Below, one piece after another: positions 37,226 to 50,381 of a DNA stretch of 64,000 nucleotides (the stretch's first letter is position 1; each line of letters opens with the position of its first letter). A program made the translations under genes and the position numbers. This DNA is from Otis tarda (Eukaryota > Chordata > Aves > Otidiformes > Otididae), in assembly GCA_026413225.1 (NCBI GenBank), contig CM048552.1:202877553-202941552 (forward strand). The letters run 5' to 3'. Below the pieces are notes generated by a model. It was given only the letters and a program-made list of their open reading frames with translations, searched no databases and was not told the DNA's origin.

Positions 37226-39029
37226 TTCCACTTAGGTAAATAAAGTGTACTGATTCCACTACAGTTTTATATCCTATTGTCAACTTTTTAAAAAACAATT
37301 GGTATCTACTTGGATTCAGTCACAACTTTAAAAGAAAACATTACTATCAATCAGGAGTGAAAACAAGCAACATAAAAAATTAAGTCTCCAAAGCTGGAAA
37401 TTTGAAGGCAATGTGATGATACCTACTGACTATGTAGTTAACTTTGAATTTGACACATTTGTTCTATTTCCTTCTCTGTTACAGCATCTTCTTTCAGTGC
37501 TACATTTCTTTGTATGTAACAGGAGACTGAAGAACAGAGAAGAAACACTTTCAAGAGGTCTTTGTCAAGAATTTTCCTGAGAGACTCCTAAATGAGCTAA
37601 TTAAGCTTGGAAGATAGGGCAGTATCGTCATGGATTAAAGGCTGTCTAGGAGCAAAAAGTCAAAGTCTGTGATTGAACAACCATTTTTCCCTGCAATAAA
37701 GGTCAACAGCACGCATCTTAAAGTCTCAGGAAGAATATATTAATTTATCATATTTATATTATCTTAAAAGAGAGCTAAGAAGAAAAAATTTGCAATGAGA
37801 CAGCATTACTTAGATTTTGTGGTACTGATAAAGATTTCACTTCTCCACAAAATGAGCAAATAGGCAAACTAAATGTTTCAGACTAAATGTTAAACTGAAG
37901 GAACTGACCTGAGCATCGTTTTAGAAAAGGTAGTTAAGATCTCTTTCTAAATTATAAAAAGTAATAATAAAAGATACCTAAGATATTTGGAAAATAAATA
38001 AAATAATAAGCAATCGGAGGCATATGCTAATGCCTTCATATGAATCATTGCTGCAGTCTCATTTGGTTATGTTACCTGAAGTAGCCATAAAACCTTCTTA
38101 CAGGAGAGGGATACTGAGAAAAAGAAATGAGGCTGACTGAAGGCATGGAGCTCTTGCACAAGAAGGTCCAGTCTGATAAGAACTGTGATAATATAGGGTT
38201 CTTATATTGTAATTTTTTAAAAAAGGTGTATAAATATAATTATTATTACATTGGTTGAATTACACAGCTGTGCTTATTACTGTTATTACCACTGAACAGA
38301 GTTCATGAAAGTCACTTTATGATTATACATATATAAGCCTGGATGGAATTTCACAGCTTCTTTTCTGACCACTTTTAAAGGTATTAGTGCTGCTTTCTTT
38401 TCAGTCTGCAAACTAACTCCTTCAGGTTTACCTACTGCTGACAAGCTTTTGATAATGCTGCTCATTTGTTCTTTGAGGCTCATCTGAGCTGTTCCTTCCT
38501 TTTACACATCAGAACACTGTTGTGTTGATGAATGCAAGCAGCCCCTTTGATCTGTGGGCATTTTTAAAAGCAGTCAGTAAAAGATTGCATAGCAGCAAAT
38601 TAATAAGTGTTAACTCGTAATTTCTTTTAAATTTTTTTCTTCTTTAAAAGCAAAGCAGTGCTTTACAGAAATAACCTCTCCTGATTTTTGTTTTAATTAC
38701 AATTTACAGATCTACCTTAACTTTGTCATTGTGCATTTCCAACAGCATTGGACTGTTATTTTTAAAAAGTCACAAATATACCTGCAAAGTAATTTGTTCT
38801 TGCCACTGTTTGCAGTGTTTCAAAGTGGCATTTATTTAACCAAACTTAGCTATCAACATGTCTGCATCTATGCTAGTCATTTTTTTTATCCTTTTGTAGT
38901 GAATGAAGAAAAAAAGACACTTCTTAGGTGGGAATTATATCACCCCAAAGAAAACTTCCAAACTCCATCAAATGCATCCAGCTATAAAAGCAGCTGTTTC
39001 TCTCCCTTGACTACAAAGGGAATCTGATT

Positions 39030-39058
39030 ATCAATGTCTGCTTGGCTCAGACATTGAT
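39030..39058. repeat. Perfect inverted repeat, 11-bp arms, 7-base loop
   Basis: ATCAATGTCTG (39030-39040) and CAGACATTGAT (39048-39058) enclose CTTGGCT. One more position could pair as T-G in RNA. Too short for a microRNA precursor; no neighbouring repeat family explains it. Confidence 0.88.
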
Positions 39059-40579
39059 GTCTACCCTGCACATGTCTAAGATGAGGTGAGATAAATCCCT
39101 GGTTTCTGCTTCCCTTTCACCTCTGGGCTCTTTCATTTGAGTTTCATTTCAATACATTGCCTGTACCTCTGGAAAGATTTCAAAGCCTTGGTATTCCTCC
39201 CTGAATGTCATATTACTGGCATTTCAAGTACTGGTTTAAGAAGCTGCTAAAAAGCAACTTTGAGCTTAAGGAATCAAAAATAATTCCTTCTCAATATTAA
39301 CTGAAGAAAATGAATACCCAATCCAAATTCTGATCTCTTATGTGATAGAAACAATACAGGGCTGCCTGGTCAGCCATGAGCTCTCTCTTACAAGACACTG
39401 AGGTGGAGCTTTAGTAATCAGAAAAAGACATTTTCATGCCCGAGTGACATTACTTTGCTGCATTCGCCCTTCAAGTCCTTTGAAAGAAAACAGAAAGTTC
39501 TCAATGCCTTCGAAGTTATGATTGGAATCAGAAGTTATAATGCTTAGGGCATGGTGAATTTGAGCAAAATTTGTTGCACAATTTAAAAGCAAAGTGATAA
39601 TAAAAAGTATGTGATTCTTCTATTCAAGGAAATTAATCTTAACATACACTTAAATACAGTACATCAGTTATCTGCCTAGCTGCAAATACAATTAACTGTT
39701 GGATCAGTAATTTTCAAACTCTCAGTTTAAAATAAGTCAATGCACTATTTAGACAAAACAAGCTGAACATTCTTCAAATACCCCACTGTGATACATTGCA
39801 AATTGAAGCAGGCTTTATATTCTGAAACAAACAAGTCCAAAGTCAAACACCGTTGTGCTAGATGCACAAGGTCTGTGTATGCCACCAATTATGTGTCTAC
39901 AGAACATGCCACAGGCCATTTGCTTTACTTAAGGGAACTGAAGAAAGCGATACAACCACCAAGACAATTCATTAATTACTGTAGTTTAGAAACTTTACTT
40001 CAGTCCACTCTGTACTTAAGTTCTAATTTTCTCTTTTTACATGCATAATTTACATGTTTTTACCTCAAGAGGTAATAATATAATTTTTATTACAGATAGG
40101 TGTGGATGCAATTTGTAGCTAAAGTACATTCAGTAGCAGTCAGGAATGCTGTACATTCCAAAGCTTTGTGAGGTTCCCATATGAGCAAACAGACAAGTGC
40201 AAATATTATTATTAGTTTCATAGGAAGACCAATCTCCAGATTTACAATTTGACAAATTCCAATATCTAATATATGACCTTAGCTGCAGGAAGAAGCATAA
40301 GAAAAAATAATCAGACTACAATGGTCCGTTCCTCAGTGAGTATCTTCTTGATCTCTGTAAGACATTGCCTTAAACCTTGAAATACAGTACTTACTATACC
40401 TTCCAAAGTTCAGATAATTAAGATAATTCTGTTAGATACTTTTATAACTATACAATTACTCACTTCTCTTTCGAATAATCTTCAATTTGTAGTCTTAATG
40501 ATACTCAAAAGCAGTGTGTTTCACAGTCTTACACGTTTCACAAATAATTTTAAAGCCCACTAATTTACCAAGCTAACTT

Positions 40580-40858
40580 CAGTGACAGGACTAGGGGTAA
40601 TGGTTTCAAAATAGAAGGAGGTAGATTTAGATTAGATATTAGGAAAAAATTATTTACAATGAGGGTTGTAGAACACTGGAACAGGTTGCCCAGAGGGGTG
40701 GTGGATGCCCCATCCCTGGAAACATTCAAGGCCAGGTTGGACGAGGCTCTGAGCAACCTGATGTAGTCGAAGATGTCCCTGCTCCTTGCAGGGGGGTTGG
40801 ACTAGATGACGTTTGAAGTTCCTTTCCTACCCTAACCATTCTATGATTCTATGACTCT
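40580..40858 (+). mobile_element. CR1 LINE 3' end, sense
   Basis: About 280 bases of a CR1 3' end: GACAGGACTAGGGGTAATGG (end of ORF2), GATTAGATATTAGGAAAAAA, ACACTGGAACAGGTTGCCCA, GATGCCCCATCCCTGG, GGGGTTGGACTAGATGACG and the octamer tail CATTCTATGATTCTATGACT. It is 5'-truncated, as is usual for CR1, with only the last ORF2 codons left. The blocks are well preserved, so it is among the younger copies here. Confidence 0.95.
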
Positions 40859-43800
40859 GAATACTGTAATTTAATTGAACATATTGTCATGTTCATATGT
40901 AATGAGATAGCTTCAGTCCACGAAACACTAAAATCATGTCCACTCCTGTCGTCTAAGGCCAACTGTTTTTGTGAAAGACAGTCTGCTCTTTCTCATTTTA
41001 ATCCTCATTCCTCCATTAGTCTCTATCCCACTCTCTATTCATATAATCTCTATGCATATAATGGCTTTGCTGATTTTTTAACTACAGCTTTATCAAGAGT
41101 AGACTCCTTCTTACCTTAGATTCAGTTCTCCAAATTCAATAAAAGCCTTGCTTGCAGATGCAAAGCAAATGAGCCAACCTCTTTTGAGGGATCTTATGTG
41201 CTCATGTCCAACACAGAATAGATGGGACTGAATTATAAAATCAGAGTAGAATAGACTAAATTCCTAAAAGCTTGTTTTCATGCAGAGCATGCTATCTTCC
41301 TCCATGCCTTCCTCCTTATAAGAGTTTATTATCACATATTTCCAATTTTGGAACATTCCACAGTGGTAGCCACTTATTTCAATGAGATTCAACAACTTAT
41401 CGTCCAAATGACTTATGATTGTATGCATAGAAATCTAGGAAAGGAAAAAAAAAGAAACTGAATGTTACTTCTTTTGGCAACATAATTATTATAAGCATTT
41501 ATTGATCTGACTCCAATAATAATAAATAACCTTTCACATTGAGAGAGAATACATATCTTTCCAATGTGAACAAAGTCTCATGTTTATTACACTCTAAAAG
41601 TTTTAAACATTTCTTTGTTTAAATATATGGAAAAAAATGAATGTAAGGCTGATCTTTGAGAATAGGAATACATTATCTTCACTACAATGCACTAACAAAT
41701 TGATTCATGTAGGAGAACCCTTTTGTAATAAACGAGTCAACGGCTATTGTGTCTTGTCACATTCACTGCAATTAGTTGGGTCTTTTAATACTGCAACAAG
41801 ACAAATGTACTACACTAGAATGTCTTGATATTGACAAAAAAAAAAAAAAAAATTACCTGGCCAGAACTGAACAACTATGTCTGGTTTAGGAAGGATTTTC
41901 AAGATAATTTTAACTACATGAATGTCCTGGAACTCACACCAGGGTGGCCTGTTCTTTAACTGGTTTAACGGAGATCTAAGCGTGCTTCCAAATCAGAATG
42001 CCAGGTATAGGCTGTCCAAATGAGCATGGGCTTACTACAGTGAGTGGATTAAAAATAGCAAGGATGGAAGAATGGGAAAGAAGCAGAGTGGTAAAAATAC
42101 AAAAAACATTTATAAGAATTTCAGCATAATATACCTATAGGCAAAATCTCAAACACTTCTGAAGATCCAAAATGTTTTGGGCAATTTGTCTTATATTTTA
42201 AGCTAACAATCATTCAAATACAGATCTCAAGCCTGAGGGCAACAGAATCACAGACTTACATGCACAGCATGTGAGGGAAATATTGGAACTTTGGGGAAAA
42301 AAAAGGCATGCACTTTTATAGATTCTTGATCCCTAGTGAGATTTAAAAAAAAATACTAATGACAAATATTTTAAAATATGTGTTACTTAATTCAGAAGCA
42401 AAGAAGAAGTGTACAAAATGCTTTTCTCCTGTTCAATCTTCAATACCCAACTTAATCTTCAATGCATGTCCATTCTGGACAGATTTACTGGACAGCATGA
42501 CCAATGCATGCAGTTACTGCAATGGATGACTGTGAAGTGTGTGTACAGACAGTTTCTGTTATACTGTTTTTGGCACTTTTCCCAAGATCACTTCATACAG
42601 ACTGCTTGTGTCTATCCATTTATATATAACTTTTACAGGTTACTTTTGCCAATAGAGTACCATTCACCTCAATTACAGCCAGGTCACTGTTCCTCATCGT
42701 GCAAAAAAAAACAATGCAGAAAACTTCAGTAGGATGATTTGCAACTGCTGATGGTTATAGTGATGAGAACAGTTTAACAAAAGGAGGTTATTTCAGTGCC
42801 CAACATGGAATGAGTTACAGTATGTCTCTGCTAAGGTATCATTGCTCTGCTCGTTATCTCGTGCCAGCCATCAGCCAGCTCCAATACAGAAAATGCCTTA
42901 CTATGTTAGTGAAACACTAAGTCCCAGATAACATACCCTGAGTCTCCTTGGGAATTAACAGCTCAGGCCTGGTTACCTAACTGGCATCATCACGTAGCAT
43001 TTTGTTAGCTTGAGACATTGGTAGGTCACATCCACGTTTCTCCTTAATTGACAGTATTATTAGAAATTTCTGGTTCCTAAGTCTATGGAAAGTACTGCAG
43101 AAAATTGATGGATAAACTGGGTGATCTCAAACATAACTTAAGTAAATCAACAGAGAAAAAAAAAGATCTCTTCTGCAATGTTTCTTTTTCTTTACAGGGG
43201 AGACATGTTTTACCTTTCTTAGCAAAGCCTGTACTTCCTAGTCCAAAATTGGATTGAGGACACGAGTTCCAATTTTGCCAATAGGGCTCCTTTTCAAGGG
43301 CCAAAGGGCTGAGAAGGAATGAATTTCCACCCTTCCCTCATCTTTCTTCCACAAAAAAAAAAAATAGCAAATGAAAAAACGTGATAGAGGTGATTTGTTC
43401 ATTGGAGTTTAGCAGAACCACAGCTTGCAAACAAATACCTCTTTCCACTGTTTTGATGTGCCTTCCACAAGGCCAAGGCGGTGGAAACAGCTTTTACCAC
43501 TAACAGTTTACATGAGGTCAAAAGGAGCAAACTTGCAGTTCAAAAATTTAAAATTTGCTGGAGAACCGAAAGGAACGAGCTGCTTCTTGAAGTCCCAGTT
43601 ACATTAATGCCCTGCAGGAATTAATTTGAGTGGTTGTGTTGCCTGTGTTTTTGAGACATTCTCTCCCTCCACGACATGACTTCTCTTGACACTATTGCAA
43701 TGCACACATGCATTAACTTACTGTCGGCATGCTTTATTTTTTGCCTTGCAAAATCATCTAGATTCTGCAATAGCAAAATCTCTAAAAGCTTTGAAGACTA

Positions 43801-44527
43801 GTTCTTCTCTGAAAAGTAACTCCAGCAAAAAGCATCTCAGTATTCCACCCTTGTCCCTTGATGATCCACTCATCAGTTCTGCTCGATTTACAAGAAAAAT
43901 AACCTCTCTCTCAAGAAAACCCTCAACATTCCCTAAAAACTTACTTGATATCAAGCAGAATTTGTACATGGCTAGGTCTCTATAATCCTTCAGCACTATA
44001 TTGCTGTATTCTTCAGGTTGTGCTCTCGCTCAGAGGTGCTCTGGTTTCTCACTGCAGCTAGGAATTCAGATTTTGCGGTACTGAATTAGACAGAAGAGTC
44101 ATCAAGCTTAAAAACCATTCTTCAACAGCATGGAGTAGTAAATGCTGTAGAAAGTGAAAAAACTCCTGACTTTGACACAGCATGATGTGACATTATAGCT
44201 CTCATCCTGAGCCGATACTACAAATCAGCTGAAATCAGAAAGTATGACATTATGAATTCCTCCTGAAAATTATAGAGAGAGTTTTGATAACACCAGATAT
44301 TATTTTATTCAGTGTCAGTTCAATTTTGAGACTTGTAAAAATTACTTGCCTTCAAAGGCTGCTGTTTTCAATGAAATATTATCCATGTTTTATTGAGAAA
44401 GCATATTAGCTGTCTGTTCTAGGCATCTATTAAAAAAAAAAATTGACTACAATGATTAAAGTACACTAAAAGCATTTGTAGATTATATGAGCTATAAGAG
44501 TTTATAAGCACTCTGTAGGACAGGACA
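40859..44527. other. Unique AT-rich non-coding DNA
   Basis: No supported gene. Two overlapping open frames on opposite strands at 43686-43996 (99 and 80 codons) are discussed as a finding but not called as genes. A runs occur near 41837, 42296 and 43352. Confidence 0.6.
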
Positions 44528-45115
44528 GGATTTCAAGACAATTTTGATAAATTGAAGAAATGGCTGAAAAACAAGAAGACAAAATTCAATGAAGAAAAAA
44601 TGCAAAGTACTGCTGCTAGAAAGGAGAAGAAAATGCTCCAATACAAAGTGAAGAATAACCAGTTAGCAGTGATATGATACAAAGGATGTGGGAGTTGTGA
44701 TGGATCATAAATTGAATATGAATCAGTAATGCTCCACAGTTACAGGAAAAAAAAAAAAGGCAACTTAATCTGGTTTGTCTTAACAGAAATTACTTATACT
44801 ATAAGGTAGAGAGATAATAATGCAAATTCTAGATGACTCTTGTGAGGCTTCAGATTCAGGACTATTTTAGATTGTGAGGACACCACACTTCAATAAAAAT
44901 ATTTAAAAAATGGAAAGAAGGACAAAGAAAAATAAGCAGGTTAAAACAAGGCTTAGAAAATGTGTCTATTAGAAAAGCTTGAAAAAACTGTATTTCATTA
45001 AAAAAAGGTTCAAGAAGACTTAAAGACAGTCTTCCAAGTTATAAAATACTGTCAAGCAAAGAATAATGAAAAAGAATTCTCCATTTTACCTGGGACGAGC
45101 AAATATTGTAAGAAA
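44528..45115 (+). mobile_element. Ancient CR1/L3-like LINE remnant, sense
   Basis: The sequence is heavily decayed but keeps the order of a CR1/L3 ORF2 middle-to-end segment. A stretch translates as DKLKKWLKNKKTKFNEEKMQ (from about 44543), matching the CR1 LExWAxxNLMKFNxxKCK region. Later come ATAATAATGCAAATTCTAGATGACTCTTGTGAGGC and CACCACACTTCAA, which correspond to the PxLEYC and WxPQxKKD region, and AAGAAGACTTAAAGACAGTCTTCCAA, matching the GDLIxxFQ region. Many indels and stops are present. It is far more diverged than the CR1 copies at 13-15, 26, 40 and 58 kb, so it inserted much earlier. Exact ends are uncertain. Confidence 0.68.
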
Positions 45116-45713
45116 ATGATATCTACATTTGCAGAAAAGATTAACAATTACTGTATGGGAGAAAATTCTATGGTGACTTGAGTGCTTGAACAGGACTCTT
45201 AAATACATCTTATAAAAAATCTTAGAAATTTTTAAGATGTGAATGTATGTTGAAAATATGCATTCCTTCCCTCTTTGCTTAACATAGCCGATATACACAA
45301 AATATGATAACAATAAACACGTAAATTTTAGCAAGCAGGAAATTGTTATATATATTTTGATATATCTATATGCAAGATATATACCTATATCTTATTAGCA
45401 TGAGCTCTGTGGGAGTAAAAGCAAATTAAAAAAAAAAAATCCTGAAAGATTACTAATTCCATTCAAAGCAATCACTACAGTAGTAGCAGCCTCTGATAAT
45501 ACCACTAGTACTTCTCCAGATAAGTGAAATCTTCAGACTCCTACCTTACCTGACTTTTGCTGCAAGTTTGCTTTACTGGCAGGATCTCTAAGGGCATCAG
45601 GTGGACACCGTTACTCACTGAATTTTATTATTTTGTCTTATGCTAATATAAAGAGGCCTTCATTGGTGAGCAATTTTACATATTCACTAGAGACAGGACA
45701 GGAATAAATGAGC
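45116..45713. other. AT-rich sequence between old CR1 remnants
   Basis: This 600-base stretch separates two parts that could belong to one old LINE. I see no CR1 similarity in it. TATA-type simple sequence lies around 45345-45390 and an A run near 45426. Confidence 0.4.
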
Positions 45714-45815
45714 TTAACAGAGAAGATTAGGTTTGATATTAGGAAAATATGTATAATTATACAGATAGTTAAATGCTGAAAGCAGTGACCCAGGGAAGCC
45801 AGGGAATCTCCTTTC
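45714..45815 (+). mobile_element. Ancient CR1/L3-like 3' part, sense
   Basis: AGATTAGGTTTGATATTAGGAAAATATG, then GATAGTTAAATGCTGAAAGCAGT, then CCAGGGAAGCCAGGGAATCTCC reproduces the order of the old CR1 3' region (RLDIRKxF, then HWNRL, then the GAATCTCC block). It may be the continuation of 44528-45115 after a 600-base interruption. Short and diverged, so only moderate confidence. Confidence 0.55.
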
Positions 45816-45914
45816 CACTTGAGGAAAAGGAGGAATAGTCCGGCCCTGGATGGTGAAGTTTATGAAGACTGTATGCAATTGCCATATGCCCACAACTTTG
45901 TTTCCATGAATAAT

Positions 45915-46120
45915 CTTACAAATCATAGAAACACAGGACCAGAGAAAAATAGGGGTGGCAGGTATCTGAAAAAAAAAAAAAAAAAAAGCCCAAACATTTA
46001 TTTCACAGAAGAATAAACTGTAGTTGTACACTTTCTATGACTAGTTTATCTAAACTGTTCTTAAAAACCTCCAGCCTGGAGGATCCTGGAGATCCTGCAG
46101 CCTCCTTAGACAAGCTTTTC
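45915..46120 (-). mobile_element. Ancient CR1/L3-like 3' end, antisense
   Basis: The plus strand has CAAATCATAGAAACACAGGACC (a decayed octamer-like tail followed by the GG-ACC block) and later CTAAACTGTTCTTAAAAACCTCCAG with GGAGATCCTGCAGCCTCC. Both are in the order expected when an old CR1/L3 3' UTR is read backwards. A run of about twenty A (45968-45987) interrupts it. It faces the sense remnant at 45714-45815, tail to tail. Confidence 0.5.
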
Positions 46121-49100
46121 TTGTGTTCGTACTCTTAAATCAGCATACATACAAATCCCTACAGAAACAGACTCTACGACAATATCCAAAGCCAAGTGAA
46201 GCAAAACAGAGACAGAGATTGGGGAAAATATTGCTATCAGCAACTTCTGATGTTATTTTTCTGTGCAATTGGTACTTTGGAAATGTTACTGATAGCAGAA
46301 ATTCTTGGTGTATTTTCTTCGATACTCGTTTTACTAAATCATGAATCCCACACAAGGGAATACTTTAATCAGCATAAAACTATAGAAATCTAATTTACAG
46401 TCTGATCAAACTCATTACTACAGACAGGACTCACAGTGAGTGGGCAGACTGTCCAGGATGTGAATATAAGTTTGGCCAGTATCTGATATCCTGCAAACCA
46501 AGTAAGTCTTCCACAAGAAATACAGAAACGAAACTTTCTGCAAGAATGCACAATTTTTAAAAGCTCACTATATTTTTTCAAATTCTGTTGCCCTTTGAGA
46601 GCAATGGACTCCCATTAGTAGGAGATGAAACAAAAAAATAACACAAAGAAAAAGATATACAAACAGAAATAATATTTTTAAATATGCTAAATTAGCTACA
46701 TATAATTTATGTTACACAAATGACAAAAATAAGTGTCAGTAGCATATGGATATGGTAATTTGTATTGGTGTTTGCTTTTTTGTGCTGATGATAAAAATCA
46801 TACATCTGCTTAAAACAGATGCACTGTAATATTGCCTTTAACTAAATTCTATAGTGTGTGTCTGTGAATAGAAGAGCCAATAAGCAAAACTGCCTCTTTT
46901 CAGTTTTCATAGCATCAAGGGAATTTTCTTTCCTGAATGTGAATTTTTTTAATATGTAGTTTAAAGTGCAATTCTGTGACTGACATTGATTTTACAAGTA
47001 ACTTACTTGATACAAAGTATTAATACCGTATGTGCTAATACAACAAGAGTTTAGAACAGATGTTTTCCGCAATATTTTTTCCAAAGTAAAATTGTATCCT
47101 ACAAAGCTGAATGTTTACTGTACATATACATAACTGCATTTTAACAATCTCATATTAATTTACTTTCAATTCAGTGAACAAAATAAATTTTAAAAACCCC
47201 ACAATATCTAACTACTTAAAAGAAGAATCTGTCTTACATATCCAGTGCTTGCTTGCTTTCTTCCTCAACCTACAGGACACAGATTGAAGTCGGGAAAAGA
47301 AATAAAGTCAAGAAATATTGAGACTATGTGGTTTTTCAGGTTGTTGTGAAATGACCCCAAATTGCTTTTATACTAATAGTCCAGCACAATCATGCAAACA
47401 ATTGTGTGTAAACATGATATATCTTTCAAAAATATATGGCAATCAGGGACATCATTCTTACGGAAGTTTATTAGTCACTAAGAGCACTTTCAAGTTCTGG
47501 CACTAACTCCTTCTAGTAAAAGAGCACTAGATGCTTTTTAAAAAAAGTCAGAACTTTAAAAATAGATTATTTTTATTGGCTTACATTAAAAATGCATTTT
47601 TTTTCTAATCCTCATTAACACTGAATCCATTGCTACTATTTTTTGAAGCTCAGAAAATCTCAGTAGGAAAGCAAAAAGAGTTGCTTTAATTATTTGAAAG
47701 ATGAAAGAGAATTATTTTCTACCCTATTTGCTAATAACTTTGTTAGATGTAGCTAATAGCTAAAGCATTGTTATCTATTACACCAACAAATATTTAAGAA
47801 TGATTTATATTTCCTCGAAGCTGTAGACCGAGATCCCAAAATACCAAGTCCTGAACATACACACACACACAAGTATGCTGCTAGCCAGTATGACTACTAA
47901 CGCCATCATATTCACAGCAAGTGAAATACAACCATTTTTTCTTCGGCTAAAAAGACAACATGTGCTGTGAAGCACAAATGCTTGGATGCCTGGCTGCCCA
48001 TCGTTTGATCTGGAGGTGTATATACCATATAGTCTTTCAGAGCCAGGGACACGCAATGAGATTTTCAGAGGCCTGGTCTGGCCTCTGGATCTGCATGAAT
48101 GCTACGTGTTGAATCCCCTAAAGTTCACACACTGGCTTCTCTAATCCATGGGTGTCTGGAGAAGGAGACAATCTAATGTCCATAAACTTCCTGGTGCCTA
48201 AATAAACTGATGAATCTGAATATAAAACAGGATAAAATGAACACAGTACACACATACATGTGAAAATTCCCCCCAAAAACCCAAACAAACAAACTCCCCC
48301 CAGAAAACTCCAGGATATTCTCTATTTTGCAAAACTGAGTCCTGCAAAAGCTTTAATAGCTAGATGTTTTATTTTCAGTTATGAATAACTCAGATTTGCT
48401 TTAATAAAGTCTTCTAAAACCCATTTCAAGTATCTGAAGTTTGATTCTATGCATTTAATTTTGCTCCTTCTGCTCCAAAAGGAACAATTGATTAGGATGT
48501 CCAAGACTTTAAGAACAGAGAGATTTGTTTAAGTTGACCCAGTGTTTACAAGGCCATTACATTTCACACTAATACAACTTTATAAGGTCTAAAGAAATCA
48601 AAATGCTTTAGGAGTCTTAAAAAGTGAGATGTTTAGATAATAGAAATCTAGATGATCTTAGCAGGCAAGTTTTAACCTAAATACTGTAGACAAAGGTCCT
48701 ATTTTGTTAAACAGGTCCTATACTCTTGACTTGTTCAACAAAATACAGCAAACAAGCTTGCAAAAGACTTGCTTTTCTCTATGACTACCAAATACTCATT
48801 CATCCTTTGCTATGTCCTTAAGGTGTAGATGAGAATGCTTTCTATTATTCTGGAAGAAAGAGGATATAAGAAATAGAAGACAGTAAATTTTGCATGTCTT
48901 AAAAAAAAAAAAAGTAAAATAAGTAAACAAACAATCAGAAAAATCTTTCCTGAAGATATGAAGGATGTGTTTGGCTGTATTAAAATAAAGTTGAAAGAGT
49001 ACAATAATATCATTATAGACAATCTATTCTCTCCCTAGCCACTGGAGACAGAGGTTGAAGAGGAAACTCAGAAGATCATATATTTTAAGGCCAGAAAGCA

Positions 49101-50195
49101 AAGCTATGAGCATCCAAACCAGCATATTGAAAAAAATGCAATATGAAATTCATTATAGCCTTTCTTCTTAAATAAGTAAATATCCAAAATTCTTCTTTAT
49201 ACTCTCCACATATTCTAAATGTCATAGTTATTCTAGGGTAGATGAATGTAACTAGCTGAAAGGAAAGCAATATAGTTTAGTCTGCTTTAGACTGCTTTTT
49301 ATTTACAAGGAAAGGAACCAGCTACCACTTTTTGACATATATAAATAATTATTTAAATGCAAAACACTGCAAAAAAGAAAGATGTTTGCTAAGGACATTT
49401 TCTCAACAATAAGAAAAACTAGCAACCCCCTACTGAGGGCTGCTTTCATGTTGTCCTGGTTACCCTGTATCACTCGGGGAAACCTTGTCCACAACTTGGA
49501 AAAAGTTAAGCATGTGTACCAATACTGGAAATGGTGGTAATAAAACTTTTATAAATAACTGGGAATGAAGGAGAGAAAAAAAATATACTCTAAAAAAATA
49601 CATACATAGTATATGAAAAAGTCTTTTTTCTTTCTTTCTTTCAATATTTCAATATTTTCTATGAGATAAGCTAAAAGACAATTAAAAAAAGAATCTCCTT
49701 ACAGATGTAGAAGCTTCTTAGAGGCTATCTCCCAGGTGGCAGAAGATCTACTGTGAGTTGCATTGCCCTTTTGAAAAAAAATGCCATCCAGCATTGTTAT
49801 CTCATTGTTATCATATCTCAAGAATGTATAATTCAATTATAAAAGGAAAAATACTAATACACAGGGTTTATGTATTTGTTCACCTATGAGATAAGCTGCC
49901 AATATTTGGAGTAGATTAATGCATTCAGCTTCTAGTCTTGCTTTTCCCTAATTTAAAAAGTTCTTAGTGACACAATACAGAATAAAGATAGCTAAAACAT
50001 GAATTTCTGCCATAAATTATTAATATTATAACTACTTTAAGAACATTTCAAATGTCATAAAGGGCCTCCGTAATTTATTAATGCACAGTTTTAATGGTCA
50101 AAGTCTTTATGTCACTGATGTGAGAAATTTTTAGACTTGACAGTGAACTCATGAAATCAAAAGATTTAAATGGAGACTTATTTTATATATATGTG
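46121..50195. other. Unique AT-rich non-coding DNA
   Basis: No supported gene. Simple features are a short CA run near 47858-47870, AAAC-type repeats near 48281-48295 and an A run near 48900. A patch around 50035-50110 has TAAT-rich, less drifting sequence and could be conserved. Confidence 0.6.
50191..50195. repeat. Target-site duplication, left copy (ATGTG)
   Basis: ATGTG immediately precedes the LTR and is repeated exactly at 51330-51334. Five bases is the duplication length typical of ERVL (class III) insertions. Confidence 0.85.
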
Positions 50196-50371
50196 TGTCA
50201 TAGACTAGCCCTGCTTAGGACCAAGCTAAAGAGTCTCTCACTCACTCCTCCCACCCTCCAAGGAAACAGGGAGAGATAACAACAAAAAAGGCTCAAGGTT
50301 TGAGATAAGGACAGGGAGAGATCTTTAAAGTTACCATTACAGGCAAAACAGATTCAACTTGGGGAAAATTA

Positions 50372-50381
50372 TTTATTTATT
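50372..50381 (-). terminator. LTR polyadenylation signals (two overlapping AATAAA)
   Basis: On the plus strand TTTATTTATT holds two overlapping reverse complements of AATAAA. They are at the expected place toward the 3' side of the minus-strand LTR. Confidence 0.65.

Larger units (their letters stand above)
27527..40579. other. Unique AT-rich non-coding DNA, about 13 kb
   Basis: No supported gene or transposon. Features seen: a possible conserved patch at about 28840-29000; a GC-richer patch at about 33740-33930 with a 78-codon frame; a 16-bp perfect tandem duplication at 35570-35601; a repeated TTAATCC-containing motif at 35658 and 36719; an (ATAAA)n array at 37200-37225; and a hairpin at 39030-39058. 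The 130-codon frame at 32798-33190 matches no family I know. Confidence 0.6.

Noticed and set aside
45345-45390. AT-rich palindromic stretch as a functional structure
   Set aside because: Simple TATA-type sequence, which yields self-complementary strings readily by chance.
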